Positions 24,236 through 33,035 of a stretch of DNA of 64,000 bases are shown here, in pieces. The notes under the pieces were generated by a model. That model did no database searches and had not been told where the DNA came from. It saw only the letters and a program-made list of their open reading frames with translations. The DNA is from Streptomyces sp. SID10853 (GTDB lineage: Bacteria; Actinomycetota; Actinomycetes; Streptomycetales; Streptomycetaceae): NCBI RefSeq assembly GCF_010548145.1, contig NZ_JAAGLN010000003.1, forward strand, positions 1 through 64,000. The letters are read 5' to 3'. The translations under genes were made by a program, and so were the position numbers. The stretch's first letter is position 1; each line of letters opens with the position of its first letter.

Positions 24236-25417
24236 TCAGGCAGCCGCAGGCGTATCCCGGTGGACCGCGACCTCCAGATGCTTCAGGCCCCGCAGCCCGT
24301 TGTTGATCAGTGGTGTCGAGCTGAGGGTCTCGAAGCGGGCCACCTGGTCGGCAAGGCGCTCCAGGAGCGTGCTGAGTTCGAGCCGCGCCAGGTGCATGCC
24401 GACGCACACGTGCTCTCCGCGTCCGAAGGCCAGGTGGTCAGAGGGGCGGCGGGTGATGTCGAACCGGGCCGGGTCGGGATAGTGGCGCCCGTCGCGGTTG
24501 GCAGAGCCGTAGAGCAGGGCGACCCGGGAGCCTGCCGCGAGAGGGATCCCGTCTATCTCGTGGTTCTCCGTGAGCACCCGGCTGAACTGCGGGACCGGGG
24601 ACTCAAGGCGCAAGGATTCGTTGATCGCGTGCGGGATCAACGACCGGTCGGCCCGCAGCAGCCCCCACTGGTCAGGGTGTTCCGCGAAGAGCGCGATCAT
24701 GTTCGTGATCGCCAGGATCGTCGTGTCGAGGCTCGGAGTGACGTAGTCGAGCATCAGCGCCGGGCACGTCTCCTTGGATATCTCACCACGGTCGGCGGCC
24801 TGATAGAGATGAGCGGCCCAGCCGCCGGGGTCAATTTTCCCCGGCACCGCGTCATTCGCGGCGAACGCGAGGAACTCCTCGACCACCGGCATCGCTTCCG
24901 TGAACCGTGTGTTGGCCGGCCCCTGCACGTTCCAGATGGCCGCGGCCCACTCCAGCATCTTGGTGCGCCCCCGGTCGGGGAGACCGACCAGGTCGGACAC
25001 GACGGTCATCGGCAGATGCTCGGCCAACTCCGTGGCGGCGTCGAACCGTCCGCGCTCCACCAGTTCTGTGACGACGCGGTCGGCCTCCGCCTCAAGCCGT
25101 GGCGTGACGTCGCGCATACGGTCCTGACGCAGGGGCCGGCCCAGTACCGACCGCAGCGCCGTGTGGTCGGGAGGGTCGCTGCACAGCGTGATGCCTTCGA
25201 GTTGGGCATTCATCAGCGGGTCGACGAATACGCTCCGCGCCGACGAGAAGGTCTGCCAGTTCGTGAGAGCCGCCCGCACGTCGTCGTAACGCGGCAGCGC
25301 GTAGAGGTCGTAGCGGGGCAGGTACACCACCGCTCCCGTCTCGCGGAGTTCCTCGTATATCGGGTACGGATCAACGCGCGCCTCTTCGGTATAGAGGTCG
25401 ACATCACTGACTGGCAT
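24236..25417 (-). CDS. Cytochrome P450
   Basis: Soluble bacterial P450, 393 residues. The heme-binding loop is FGRGEHVCVGMH (Cys338), the ExxR is ESLR (267-270), and the I-helix has TPSLDTT (227-233), in which the usual Ala-Gly before Asp-Thr is replaced by Ser-Leu; this may affect oxygen activation. The ATG at 25417 gives the usual P450 N-terminus (MPVSDVDLYTEEARVDPYPIYEEL), with AGGAG about 14 nt upstream; an ATG at 25507 would add a basic 30-residue tail. No ferredoxin gene is adjacent. Substrate unknown; closest neighbour is the convergent OYE gene 17 nt away. Confidence 0.93.
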   Translation of the reverse strand: MPVSDVDLYTEEARVDPYPIYEELRETGAVVYLPRYDLYALPRYDDVRAALTNWQTFSSARSVFVDPLMNAQLEGITLCSDPPDHTALRSVLGRPLRQDRMRDVTPRLEAEADRVVTELVERGRFDAATELAEHLPMTVVSDLVGLPDRGRTKMLEWAAAIWNVQGPANTRFTEAMPVVEEFLAFAANDAVPGKIDPGGWAAHLYQAADRGEISKETCPALMLDYVTPSLDTTILAITNMIALFAEHPDQWGLLRADRSLIPHAINESLRLESPVPQFSRVLTENHEIDGIPLAAGSRVALLYGSANRDGRHYPDPARFDITRRPSDHLAFGRGEHVCVGMHLARLELSTLLERLADQVARFETLSSTPLINNGLRGLKHLEVAVHRDTPAAA

Positions 25418-25522
25418 CGCGGACAAGGCATCTCCTGGGTACGGTCGGCTCCGAGGCCGGAGGCGACGGTTTCTCGGCTGTCTCGGCTGTCTCCGGTTTG
25501 ATGACATCCGCGGTGTGTTGGT

Positions 25523-26104
25523 TCACCGGCAAGGGGGCGGCGGCGGATCGGCGGTCTGCCGAGCCGCGATGCCGTCCCAGGCGACCTCGTAGTACTTGAC
25601 CCGCTCGTCCTGCCCGGTCAGCGTCATGCCGACGGCAGTCATCACGCGGTGGGACGCGGCGTTCTCGTGGTCGGCGTCCCCCTTCACTCGGGTGAAGCCC
25701 CTTGCTCGGGCGGAGTTGAGCACCGCCCGGACCGCCTCGGACGCGTACCCCTTGCCCTGCGCGGCCGGGACCAGGCCGTACCCGATGGTCAGGCTGCCCT
25801 CTTCGTCGGGCGGGCCGTGGAAATCCACACCTCCGATCGCGTATGCGTCGCCGCGCCGCCGGATCTCGTACGCGCCCGGGTGCGGAGCCCCACCCGCCGC
25901 GCAGGCGGCGAGGAACCGCCGGGCCGCGGAGATGTCCCCTGCCGTGGGGTATGCGGCTGCCCACCGGTCGCCCTCGGCCGCTCTGCCCGCCACCAGCCGC
26001 TCGGCTTCGTCGACGGTCAGCGGATGCAGCACGAGCCGCGCCGTCACAAGGTCCCCGGTGGAGGGGGACACACCGCCGTGACGGTCGAGTTCAGCGGCTG
26101 CCAT
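25523..26104 (-). CDS. GNAT-family N-acetyltransferase, RimJ/RimL-like
   Basis: Predicted acetyl-CoA-dependent N-acetyltransferase of 193 residues. The RimJ/L pattern is visible: TARLVLHPLTVDEAERL at the start, IGGVDFHGPPDEEGSLTIGYGLVPAAQGKGYASEAVRAVLN with the acetyl-CoA-binding Q-x-x-G-x-G/A (QGKGYA), and NAASHRVMTAVGMTLTG. Its ATG lies inside the 3' end of the DUF397 gene (14-nt overlap), so the two are co-expressed. Substrate unknown. Confidence 0.88.
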   Translation of the reverse strand: MAAAELDRHGGVSPSTGDLVTARLVLHPLTVDEAERLVAGRAAEGDRWAAAYPTAGDISAARRFLAACAAGGAPHPGAYEIRRRGDAYAIGGVDFHGPPDEEGSLTIGYGLVPAAQGKGYASEAVRAVLNSARARGFTRVKGDADHENAASHRVMTAVGMTLTGQDERVKYYEVAWDGIAARQTADPPPPPCR

Positions 26105-26297
26105 CGGCCTTCATTGCCGCGAGGAAGGCGGTCCAGGCGGTGGGGGAGTGGTACGTGGTGCCGTACGCGGGGCGTTTGCTGTCCCGGACGGCGCGGCTGC
26201 CGTCGAGCGCCCCGGCCGCCTCCGCGCACTCTTGCCCGTCCGTGGACGAGCGGAAGGAGCACGTCCTGACAGGTGTCGCGATTCGCTTGTCGGCCAT
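26091..26297 (-). CDS. DUF397 protein, orphan
   Basis: A 68-residue protein with the DUF397 pattern: CSFRSSTDGQECAEAAG, then AVRDSKRPAYGTTYHSPTAWTAFLAAMK. DUF397 genes in Streptomyces usually sit beside an XRE-type regulator (the WhiJ/BldB-like toxin-antitoxin-related pairs). Here no such regulator is next to it; the neighbour is a GNAT gene overlapping by 14 nt. It may act with a distant regulator. The upstream 366-nt gap is its promoter region. Confidence 0.85.
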   Translation of the reverse strand: MADKRIATPVRTCSFRSSTDGQECAEAAGALDGSRAVRDSKRPAYGTTYHSPTAWTAFLAAMKADGSR

Positions 26298-26374
26298 GGC
26301 GTTTCGGCTTCCTCGGGGATGCTGTTCAGCCTCTTCCGCGCGAATTCTATGGTCTGCGCGGGAGCCGGAGCAGT

Positions 26375-26406
26375 GGAACGGTGGAACGGTGGAACGGTGG
26401 AACGGA
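26375..26406. repeat. 8-bp tandem repeat, four copies
   Basis: GGAACGGT is repeated at 26375, 26383 and 26391, followed by GGAACGGA at 26399. The array is perfect apart from the final base, which suggests recent slippage expansion. It lies about 80 nt upstream of the DUF397 start. Confidence 0.9.
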
Positions 26407-26598
26407 GAGTCTCGAACGGTTCCGGTGAACCTTGGCGGACGGCATGGGGCCGGTGGGCGCGGATTCCCGCATCACCGCAGCGAAGCGGGTCCTGGCACCC
26501 GGAGAGCTTCTCGCATCGGTGATCGATCCCGTGGCTACCCACCAGCCCCGACCGCGCGCCGGCAGCCCCGGGCCTGGAGCAGGGGCCGCAGGGAAGTA

Positions 26599-26613
26599 AG
26601 GTAACCCTAACTG
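26599..26613. promoter_or_regulatory. Weak iron box before the PPOX gene
   Basis: AGGTAACCCTAACTG aligns with the core AGGTTAGSCTAACCT of the DmdR/IdeR consensus at 10 of 15 positions; the right half CCTAAC is intact. It lies about 50 nt before the proposed PPOX start. The neighbouring fec operon has a much better box, which raises the chance that this one is real. Confidence 0.5.
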
Positions 26614-26663
26614 GCTGGTCAGTGTCCCGCTGTGGCAGCCCTCTCACGGTACGGAGCACCCCC

Positions 26664-27281
26664 TTGTCGTACGTCGCGTCCCCGCCCGCCTCGCAGGCAG
26701 CGGTCCCCACCGCCTCGCCGGCCGCCGGCCGCACCGCCCTGGATTCGCTCGCCGGGGCCGTGCCCGTGCGGTCGGCCGATGAGCTGCGCGGCATCCTCGG
26801 TGTGCCCCACCCCATCGTCATCGACAAGGTGCACGACCGGCTCATCGACGAGGATCTGGACCTGCTGGCGCGTTCGCCCCTCTGCGCCCTCTCCACCTGC
26901 GACGCGGCGGGGAACTGCGATGTCTCCCCGCGCGGTGACGCCGCCGGTTTCACCCACGTACTCGACGACCGCACTCTCGTCCTGCCCGACCGCCCGGGCA
27001 ACCGGCGGGGCGACAGCTTCCACAACGTCCTGTCCAACCCGCATGTGGGCCTGCTCTATCTGATACCCGGCGTGATGGACGTCCTGCGCGTCAACGGCCG
27101 CGCCCAACTCCTCAGGGACGCGCCGTTCTTCGACGCGATGACCGTGAAGGGGCGGCGGCCCGAACTCGCGCTGGTGGTCGAGATCGAGGAGATCTTCCGG
27201 CACTGCCCGGCATCGCTCCGCCGCTCGGGCGTGTGGTCGCCGGAGACCTGGGAGCGCGCCACCGGGACCGCGTCCGACTGA
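26664..27281 (+). CDS. FMN-dependent PPOX-type flavoprotein (DR2398-like)
   Basis: Pyridoxamine-phosphate-oxidase-fold flavoprotein of about 205 residues. The conserved stretch LCALSTCDAAGNCDVSPRGDAAGFTHVLDD...LVLPDRPGNRRGDSFHNVL and LIPGVMDVLRVNGRAQLL matches the DR2398-like PPOX group; EIFRHCPASLRRSGVWSPE ends the family domain. Substrate unknown. An iron-box-like sequence upstream and the convergent iron-siderophore operon suggest a role in ferric-siderophore or heme metabolism. TTG 26664 has GGAG 7 nt upstream and is preferred; a GTG at 26622 would add 14 residues. Confidence 0.85.
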   Translation: MSYVASPPASQAAVPTASPAAGRTALDSLAGAVPVRSADELRGILGVPHPIVIDKVHDRLIDEDLDLLARSPLCALSTCDAAGNCDVSPRGDAAGFTHVLDDRTLVLPDRPGNRRGDSFHNVLSNPHVGLLYLIPGVMDVLRVNGRAQLLRDAPFFDAMTVKGRRPELALVVEIEEIFRHCPASLRRSGVWSPETWERATGTASD

Positions 27282-27343
27282 CGCCCGCCCCTCTACCTGA
27301 CGCGCCCCCCTCGCGCCGCTACCCCCTCGCCGCCGTTCCCCCG

Positions 27344-29482
27344 CTACCTCTCCCCCCTCGCCCGCCACAGCAGCCACCCGAAGTACGGGGCGCCGATCAC
27401 CGCGGTGACGACCCCCACGGGGATCTGCGCGGGCGCGATCACCGTGCGGCCGACCATGTCCGCCACCACCACCAGCAGGGCGCCCATCAGCGCGGCCACC
27501 GGAAGGACCCGGGCGTGCCGCTGGCCCACCAGGGCGCGTGCCGCGTGCGGGGCCACGAGGCCGACGAAACCGATGACACCGACCGCGGCCACCGCCGCCG
27601 CGGTGAGCACCACGGACACCCCGAGCAGCGCCAGGCGCGTGGTGCCGAGCCGGATCCCGAGCAGGCGCGGTGTGTCGCCGTCCAGACCGATGATGTCGAG
27701 GTCGCGCCGCAGCACCGCGAGGACCGGCAGGCAGACGACGAGAGCGCCGAGCACCGGAAGGACCTCGGGGAACGTACGCCCGTACGTCGAGCCGGAGAGC
27801 CACACGAGCGCCTTGGTCCCGTTGTTCGGATCGGTCAGCACGATCAGCAGGCTGACCAGCGCGGCGGCCCCCGCGGACACCCCGATACCGATCAGCACCA
27901 GCCGGTTCTGCTCCAGGCCGTGCCGGGCCGCGAGCCCGAAGACCAGCGCGGTGGCGGCCGCAGCCCCGGCCAGCGCGGACCCGCTGATCAGCCAGAAGCT
28001 CGCGAGCGGCACGGCCGTCAGCGTGATGACGGCGCCCACCCCGGCCCCGCCGACCACGCCGAGGATGCCCGGTTCGGCGAGCGGGTTGCGCGAGACGGCC
28101 TGCACCACTGTGCCCGCCGTGGCGAGCGCGGCCCCGGCGAGCAGCGCCGCGGCGATCCGCGGCACCCGGGTGTCGAGCACGAACGTGACGAGCCGTCCGG
28201 ACCGGCCGGTGAGCCAGTTCCCCACGTCGCCGAGCAGCAGGGTGGTGTCGCCGACGAGGGTCGCCGCGACCACCGCGGCGACGAGAGCGACGGCCGTCAC
28301 CGCGAGGGTCAGGACGAAGGCGCGGCGGCCGCGCAGCCGGGCGAAGGCCGCGTCGGGACGGGTGGAGCCGCCGTCCCGGGACCGGTACGCCAGGAAGACG
28401 AGCACCACGGCGCCGAAGAAGCTGGTCACGATGCCGGTCGGTACGGCCGTGCCCGCCTGGGCCCCGAAGAGGGCGCGCAGCAGGACATCCGCGCCGAGCA
28501 CGACGAATACGCCCGCCAGCGCGGACGCGGGGATGAACACCCGGTGGCGCAGGAGCGCCGGTACGCGGGCACCGATGAGCCGTACGATCGCGGGCGCGCA
28601 CAGCCCGACGAAGCCGATGGGCCCGGCGACGGTGACCGAGACGGCGGAGAGGACCACGGCGAGGACGACGGCGACGGTCCTGGTCAGGCGCGGGTTGACG
28701 CCGACCACTTGGGCCTCGTCGTCACCGAGCCCGAGGATGTCGAGCCGCCTGCCGAGCGCGATCAGCCCGAGCAGCGCCACGAGTGCGACCGGGGTGAGCG
28801 GGCCGATGGTCTGCATACCGATCTGCGCGAGCGAGCCGTTGCCCCACGCGTAGAGGCCGCTGGTCTGCTGGGTGCGCAGCAGGAGCAGCATCTGGCTCAG
28901 ACCGCTGAACCCGAGCGTGAGGGCCGAGCCCGCCAGGACGAGCCGGGTGGAGCCGGTCCCTGTCCGGGCGAGGCCCAGCACGATGGCCGCCGCGAGCAGC
29001 CCGCCGACCAGCGCCGTCCCGCCCGCCGGGAAGGCGGGCAGGGTGACACCGAACGCGGCCACGGCGACGACCGCCAGATACGCGCCCGCGTTCACGGCGA
29101 GCGTGTCGGGCGAGGCCAGGACGTTGCGCGACACCGACTGCAGTACGGCTCCGGCGGCCCCCAGGGTGCAGCCCACGACCAGCCCGGCGGCGAGCCGCGG
29201 CAGCCGGGAGGCCACCAGCACGGCGTCCGCCCGGTCCGTACTGCCGTTGCCGGTCCACAGGGTGGTGACGGCGTGCCAGAGGGCGTCGGGCCCGACGGCC
29301 GCCGTGCCCTGACCGATGTGCACGACCGCCAGGGCGAGCAGCGCGAGGAGTGCCCCGAGCGCGAGCAGGACGAGAGTGCCCCGGTGCGCGGGCCGTCGGC
29401 CGGTCCCGGGGGATGACGGCTCCTGCACCGGGGCGCTCGACGGCGTACGTACGGTCTCCGCCGGGCGAGTGGACACGTTCAC
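27344..29482 (-). CDS. Fused FecCD-type iron-siderophore ABC permease (two permease halves)
   Basis: Single 712-residue protein made of two homologous FecCD/BtuC permeases in tandem. The first half (about residues 35-370) has AGAVLQSVSRNVLASPDTLAVN, the second (about 385-712) has AGTVVQAVSRNPLAEPGILGV, each followed by the coupling region GDDEAQVVGVNPRLTR or DGDTPRLLGIRLGTTR and GPIGFVGLCAPAIVRL or GVIGFVGLVAPHAARAL. It would supply both transmembrane subunits of a siderophore importer, as FhuB does. The GTG at 29482 overlaps the stop of the binding-protein gene (GTGA); FecE lies further upstream. Confidence 0.95.
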   Translation of the reverse strand: MNVSTRPAETVRTPSSAPVQEPSSPGTGRRPAHRGTLVLLALGALLALLALAVVHIGQGTAAVGPDALWHAVTTLWTGNGSTDRADAVLVASRLPRLAAGLVVGCTLGAAGAVLQSVSRNVLASPDTLAVNAGAYLAVVAVAAFGVTLPAFPAGGTALVGGLLAAAIVLGLARTGTGSTRLVLAGSALTLGFSGLSQMLLLLRTQQTSGLYAWGNGSLAQIGMQTIGPLTPVALVALLGLIALGRRLDILGLGDDEAQVVGVNPRLTRTVAVVLAVVLSAVSVTVAGPIGFVGLCAPAIVRLIGARVPALLRHRVFIPASALAGVFVVLGADVLLRALFGAQAGTAVPTGIVTSFFGAVVLVFLAYRSRDGGSTRPDAAFARLRGRRAFVLTLAVTAVALVAAVVAATLVGDTTLLLGDVGNWLTGRSGRLVTFVLDTRVPRIAAALLAGAALATAGTVVQAVSRNPLAEPGILGVVGGAGVGAVITLTAVPLASFWLISGSALAGAAAATALVFGLAARHGLEQNRLVLIGIGVSAGAAALVSLLIVLTDPNNGTKALVWLSGSTYGRTFPEVLPVLGALVVCLPVLAVLRRDLDIIGLDGDTPRLLGIRLGTTRLALLGVSVVLTAAAVAAVGVIGFVGLVAPHAARALVGQRHARVLPVAALMGALLVVVADMVGRTVIAPAQIPVGVVTAVIGAPYFGWLLWRARGER

Positions 29483-30498
29483 TTGGTCAGCGCGTGCACG
29501 ACGGCGTCGACGTACTGCGTCATCGACGCCGTACCGCCGAACATCCAGATGCCGTCCGGGAGGCGGTGGACGTCGCCCTTCTTGACGAAGGGCAGTGACT
29601 TCCACACCGCGTTGTCCTTGAGCCCGTCCGCGAACGGGTCCTCGCCGTCAGTGGTGTTGGTGATGTAGAGGAACTGGGCGTCGCCGATCCTGGTGAGGCC
29701 CTCCACGTCCGTCGCCGCCAGGCCGTAGCCCTTGTCGCCCTTCATGGTCCACGGGCTGACCAGGCCGAGTTCGGTGTTGATGTCGGTGAGCAGCGAGCCC
29801 TTCACATAGGGGCGCACCGAGACCTGGCTGCCTTCCTTCCACCCGTCGGCGAAGGCGACCTTCTCGCCCTTGAGCCCGGCGGCGGCGAGTTCCTTGCGGC
29901 CCGCGGCGATCTTGCCGCGGAAGGCGGCGAGTTCTGTCCTGGCCCGGTCCTCGGTCCCGGTGGCCTTGGCGATGAGGTTGACGTTGTCGGTCAGCTGGTC
30001 GATCTGGCGGCTCGCGTCCGCAGCCCGTACCACGATGAGGGGTGCCACCTTGGAGAGCTGCTTGATGGCCGAGTCCGACAGGTCGTTCGTCGCGACGATC
30101 AGGTCGGGTTTGAGGGCGGCGACGGTGTCCACGCTGGGCTCGCCGCGGGTGCCTATGTCCTTGACGCCGCTGGGCAGCGGCGCGGCGGTGTCGTACGCCT
30201 TGTACCCCTTCACATCGGCGGCGCCGACCGGGGCGACCCCCAGCGAGACGAGCGATTCGACGACGTCCCATTCGGTGCCGACGACGCGCTTGGCCGGTCC
30301 GTCGAGTGTCACCTTCTTGCCGCGTGAGTCGGTGAGCGTCAGCTTGGCGGCGGACGCGGACTCCTTCTTGGGCGCCTCGGATGTGCCGCAGCCGACGAGG
30401 GAGATCGCAGCGGTCCCGACGAGCAGGGACCATGCCCAGCGCTTTGCTGTCGGGGGCTTGGTCGCCAGGGGCTCGGCCGTTGTGGGCTTGGTCGTCAT
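29479..30498 (-). CDS. Iron-siderophore ABC transporter substrate-binding lipoprotein
   Basis: Periplasmic-binding-protein-like lipoprotein of 339 residues, FecB/FepB type. Signal peptide with lipobox LVGC (Cys at about residue 37), followed by KVTLDGPAKRVVGTEWDVVESLVSLGVAPVGAADVKGY and a C-terminal lobe with GKGDVHRLPDGIWMFGGTASMTQYVDAV-like segments. It would capture a ferric siderophore outside the membrane. It sits between the ATPase (8-nt gap) and the fused permease (overlap). An iron box upstream of the ATPase suggests control by DmdR/IdeR. Confidence 0.93.
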   Translation of the reverse strand: MTTKPTTAEPLATKPPTAKRWAWSLLVGTAAISLVGCGTSEAPKKESASAAKLTLTDSRGKKVTLDGPAKRVVGTEWDVVESLVSLGVAPVGAADVKGYKAYDTAAPLPSGVKDIGTRGEPSVDTVAALKPDLIVATNDLSDSAIKQLSKVAPLIVVRAADASRQIDQLTDNVNLIAKATGTEDRARTELAAFRGKIAAGRKELAAAGLKGEKVAFADGWKEGSQVSVRPYVKGSLLTDINTELGLVSPWTMKGDKGYGLAATDVEGLTRIGDAQFLYITNTTDGEDPFADGLKDNAVWKSLPFVKKGDVHRLPDGIWMFGGTASMTQYVDAVVHALTK

Positions 30499-30506
30499 GA
30501 GGTGTT

Positions 30507-31484
30507 TCAGGGCCTTTCGGGGCGAAGGTGGTGTCTTCCCACCGCGCGGGTGCGGGGGATACCGGTGGCGGGGTCGGGTTCGACCTCGATACGGATGCCG
30601 TAGGTGTCGGTGAGCAACTCGGCGTCGTACACCTGGGCTGGGGTCCCGGCCGCGGCGACGCGGCCCGAGGAGAGCAGGACGACCTGGTCCGCCACGGCGG
30701 CTGCCTGGTCCAGGTCGTGCAGGACGACGCCGATGGTCACGCCGTGCGTGTCGGCGAGTTCCCGGACGAGGTCCAGGATCTCCACCTGGTAGCGCAGGTC
30801 GAGATAGGTCGTCGGTTCGTCGAGGAGCAGCACCTCGGTGTCCTGCGCCAGGCAGCAGGCGAACCAGACGCGTTGGAGCTGTCCTCCGGAGAGGCTCTCG
30901 ACGCCCCGGTCGGCGAGTTCGGTGGTGTTGGTGACGGCCAGGGCGTGCTCGACGAGCCGCGCGCCGTCCGGGTCGCTTCCCCGCAGCCGGCTGCGGTACG
31001 GATGCCGCCCGAAGCCGACCACTTCGCGGACGCTGAGACCGGCCGGGGTGGTACGGCTCTGGGCGAGCAGCGTGATGCGCCGGGCGAAGTCCGTACGGGA
31101 GAGGGCGAGCGCGTCGATGCCGGTCTCGCTGTCGGCGCCCAGGGCCACCTGACCGGCGCGGGCCCGGTGCAGGCGGGCGACGGCCCTCAACAGGGTTGAC
31201 TTTCCACTGCCGTTCGGGCCGATGAGCGCGGTGACCCGGCCGGGCGGCAGGCGGAGGTCCGCTCCGTGTACGACATCGGCGCCGTCGTAGGCGACCGTGA
31301 TGCCGGTGGCGGCGAGGCCGGACGGCGTGCGGGTGCCTTCAGTGCGCACGGCGGACGTGGCGCTCTCGGCGCTCTCGGCGGGCGTGGCGGAACTCTCGGC
31401 AGACGTGGCAGACGTGGCGCGGGCATCTGCCGTGGCGCGTCGGGGCCGTTGGGTGTCTTCTCGGTCGGGTGCAGTCGCGGTCAC
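30507..31484 (-). CDS. Iron-siderophore ABC transporter ATP-binding protein
   Basis: FecE/FepC-type ATPase, 325 residues. Walker A GPNGSGKST, signature LSGGQLQRVW, Walker B EVLLLDEPTTYLDL and switch His VVLHDLDQ are present, with the FepC-type GFGRHPYRSRLRG. The first 50 residues are an Ala/Ser/Thr/Glu repeat (ATSATSAESS...) unlike usual members and probably disordered; it arises from short DNA repeats at 31360-31430. First gene of the iron operon, immediately behind a strong iron box. Confidence 0.94.
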   Translation of the reverse strand: MTATAPDREDTQRPRRATADARATSATSAESSATPAESAESATSAVRTEGTRTPSGLAATGITVAYDGADVVHGADLRLPPGRVTALIGPNGSGKSTLLRAVARLHRARAGQVALGADSETGIDALALSRTDFARRITLLAQSRTTPAGLSVREVVGFGRHPYRSRLRGSDPDGARLVEHALAVTNTTELADRGVESLSGGQLQRVWFACCLAQDTEVLLLDEPTTYLDLRYQVEILDLVRELADTHGVTIGVVLHDLDQAAAVADQVVLLSSGRVAAAGTPAQVYDAELLTDTYGIRIEVEPDPATGIPRTRAVGRHHLRPERP

Positions 31485-31490
31485 CCGGTG

Positions 31491-31508
31491 AAGGTTAGCC
31501 TAACCTAA
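31491..31508. promoter_or_regulatory. Iron box (DmdR/IdeR site) of the siderophore transport operon
   Basis: AAGGTTAGCCTAACCTAA contains the perfect odd-centred palindrome AGGTTAG-C-CTAACCT and extends to AA on one side. It matches the consensus TTAGGTTAGSCTAACCTAA at all but two outer positions. It lies 6 bp before the ATPase start codon on the minus strand, overlapping the promoter or leader. This indicates repression by a ferrous-iron-loaded DmdR/IdeR-type regulator. Confidence 0.9.
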
Positions 31509-31706
31509 GTGATGGTCGACAGTCGGCCCCGATCCAGGCGCGATGGCCGGAAATAGACCCGGTGGGAAGGCGGACTCGCCTTCCCACCGGGTGCGCCGCG
31601 CCCCGGCCGACGGGCGCAGGGCGCGCGCTCAGGGTGCGCGCTCAGAGCGCGTGCGCAGGGCGCGTGTGCCGAGCGCGTGCTCAGGTTGCATGTTCAGGTT
31701 GCACGT

Positions 31707-33020
31707 TCAGAGTGCGGGCTCCGTGTTCGGCCGGGGCTCCGGGGTGGTGGCCGGCGGTGCGGTCGGCAGATCGCGGGAGCGGCGGATCGGGGAGAACCAG
31801 AGGAGTGAGGCGGCGAGGGGGATCCCGGCGATGGTGATCCACAGGGCGGTACGCGTCCCGAGCCCCTCGCCGAGCGCGCCGCCGATGACCGCCCCGAGCG
31901 GGATGGTGCCGTAGTTGAGAAACGCGGCCGAGGCGGAGATCCGGCCGAGCATCTCCTTGGGGCAGTACTGCTGGCGGAAGGTCGAGGCGAGGATGTTCCC
32001 GGCGATCACCCCGAAGGACACCGAGGTGTAGCCGGTCACGAAGAGCACGAGGCCGAACCCGGCCGTGGTCAGCGGGATCAGGAGTGCGAGCGAGGGCACT
32101 GCCACCTGGAAGAAGATCAGGGCGCGGGCGCTGCCCATCCGGGCGGCCACCCGGCGGGCCGCGAAGGCGCCGATGATGCCGCCGATGCCGCCTCCGGTCA
32201 TCAGCGCGCCGATGACCCCCGACGAGAGGTGAACCTCGCGGACCAGGAAGACCACGAGGATCGACTGATACGCCATCAGCGCCAGATTGGAGGCGCCGCC
32301 CGCGACGGCCATGGCGCGCAGATACGGGTCGCCGAAGGTCAGCCGCAGGCCCGTACGGATCTCCCGGCCGAGCGCTCCGCGCGAACGCACCGTCACCGGG
32401 CCGCGCTCCTCGCGGTGGGTGATGCGCAGGACGCAGAGGAAGGACACCGCGAACGTCGCCGCGTTCACGAACAGCCCGTTGGCCGCGCCGAGCGCCTGCA
32501 CCAGGAAGCCGCCCGAGCCGTTGCCGGCGAGCTGGGCCGCCGACTCGCTGCCGTGGAGCTTGGAGTTGCCCTCGGCCTGGTCCTCGGGGGCGACGAGGTG
32601 CGGGAGCAGCGCGGTGTACGCGGTCTGGAAGAAGACGGACGCCGTGCCGGCCAGCACCGCTGTGACCAGCAGATAGCCGATCGAGAGCAGCCCCAGCCAG
32701 GCGGCGACCGGTACCCCGGCGAAGAGCAGCAGCGCGGCGGCGTCGGCGGTGAGCATCACCGGGCGGCGCGGCAGCCGGTCCACCCAGGCACCCGCGGGCA
32801 GGCCGATGAGCAGCCAGGGCAGCCAGCTCGCGGCGGTGAGCAGGCCCACCTGGAGAGTGGAGGCGTGCAGCAGGGTGACCGCGAGCAGAGGCAGGGCGAC
32901 GGAGGTGACCGAGGCCCCGTACTTCCCGGTGGTCGACCCCGTCCAGAGGAGGCGGAAGTCGCGGTTGCGCAGCAGGAGGCTGCGAGGGGTGGAGCGCGCT
33001 GGCGTACCCGGAGTCGGCAT
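31707..33020 (-). CDS. MFS exporter, EntS-like (MFS_3)
   Basis: Major-facilitator permease of 437 residues with about 12 helices. RNRDFRLLWTGSTTGKYGASVTSVALPLLAV is the typical opening of the EntS/MFS_3 group, and WVDRLPRRPVML is motif A. The group exports siderophores or small drugs. It is the second gene after the ArsR-type regulator (94-nt gap) and lies 15 bp downstream of a nested palindrome, so control by that regulator is very likely. The iron operon converges on its 3' side, but no iron box lies before it. Confidence 0.92.
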   Translation of the reverse strand: MPTPGTPARSTPRSLLLRNRDFRLLWTGSTTGKYGASVTSVALPLLAVTLLHASTLQVGLLTAASWLPWLLIGLPAGAWVDRLPRRPVMLTADAAALLLFAGVPVAAWLGLLSIGYLLVTAVLAGTASVFFQTAYTALLPHLVAPEDQAEGNSKLHGSESAAQLAGNGSGGFLVQALGAANGLFVNAATFAVSFLCVLRITHREERGPVTVRSRGALGREIRTGLRLTFGDPYLRAMAVAGGASNLALMAYQSILVVFLVREVHLSSGVIGALMTGGGIGGIIGAFAARRVAARMGSARALIFFQVAVPSLALLIPLTTAGFGLVLFVTGYTSVSFGVIAGNILASTFRQQYCPKEMLGRISASAAFLNYGTIPLGAVIGGALGEGLGTRTALWITIAGIPLAASLLWFSPIRRSRDLPTAPPATTPEPRPNTEPAL

Positions 33021-33035
33021 GCGTATGAAGATAGC

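Larger units (their letters stand above)
26298..26663. other. Intergenic region with 8-bp repeat and iron box
   Basis: This 366-nt gap separates the divergent DUF397 and PPOX genes. It holds four tandem copies of GGAACGG(T/A) at 26375-26406 and, near its right end, an iron-box-like sequence at 26599-26613. Open frames crossing it have no family features and uneven codon use, so I see no gene in it. Confidence 0.7.

Noticed and set aside
26298-26663. Possible XRE regulator partner of the DUF397 gene
   Set aside because: No frame in the gap has an HTH pattern; the DUF397 gene is an orphan here.
27233-29416. 727-codon plus-strand frame opposite the FecCD permease
   Set aside because: Translation is Arg/Asp/Glu/Gly repetitive, typical of antisense to a hydrophobic GC-rich gene.
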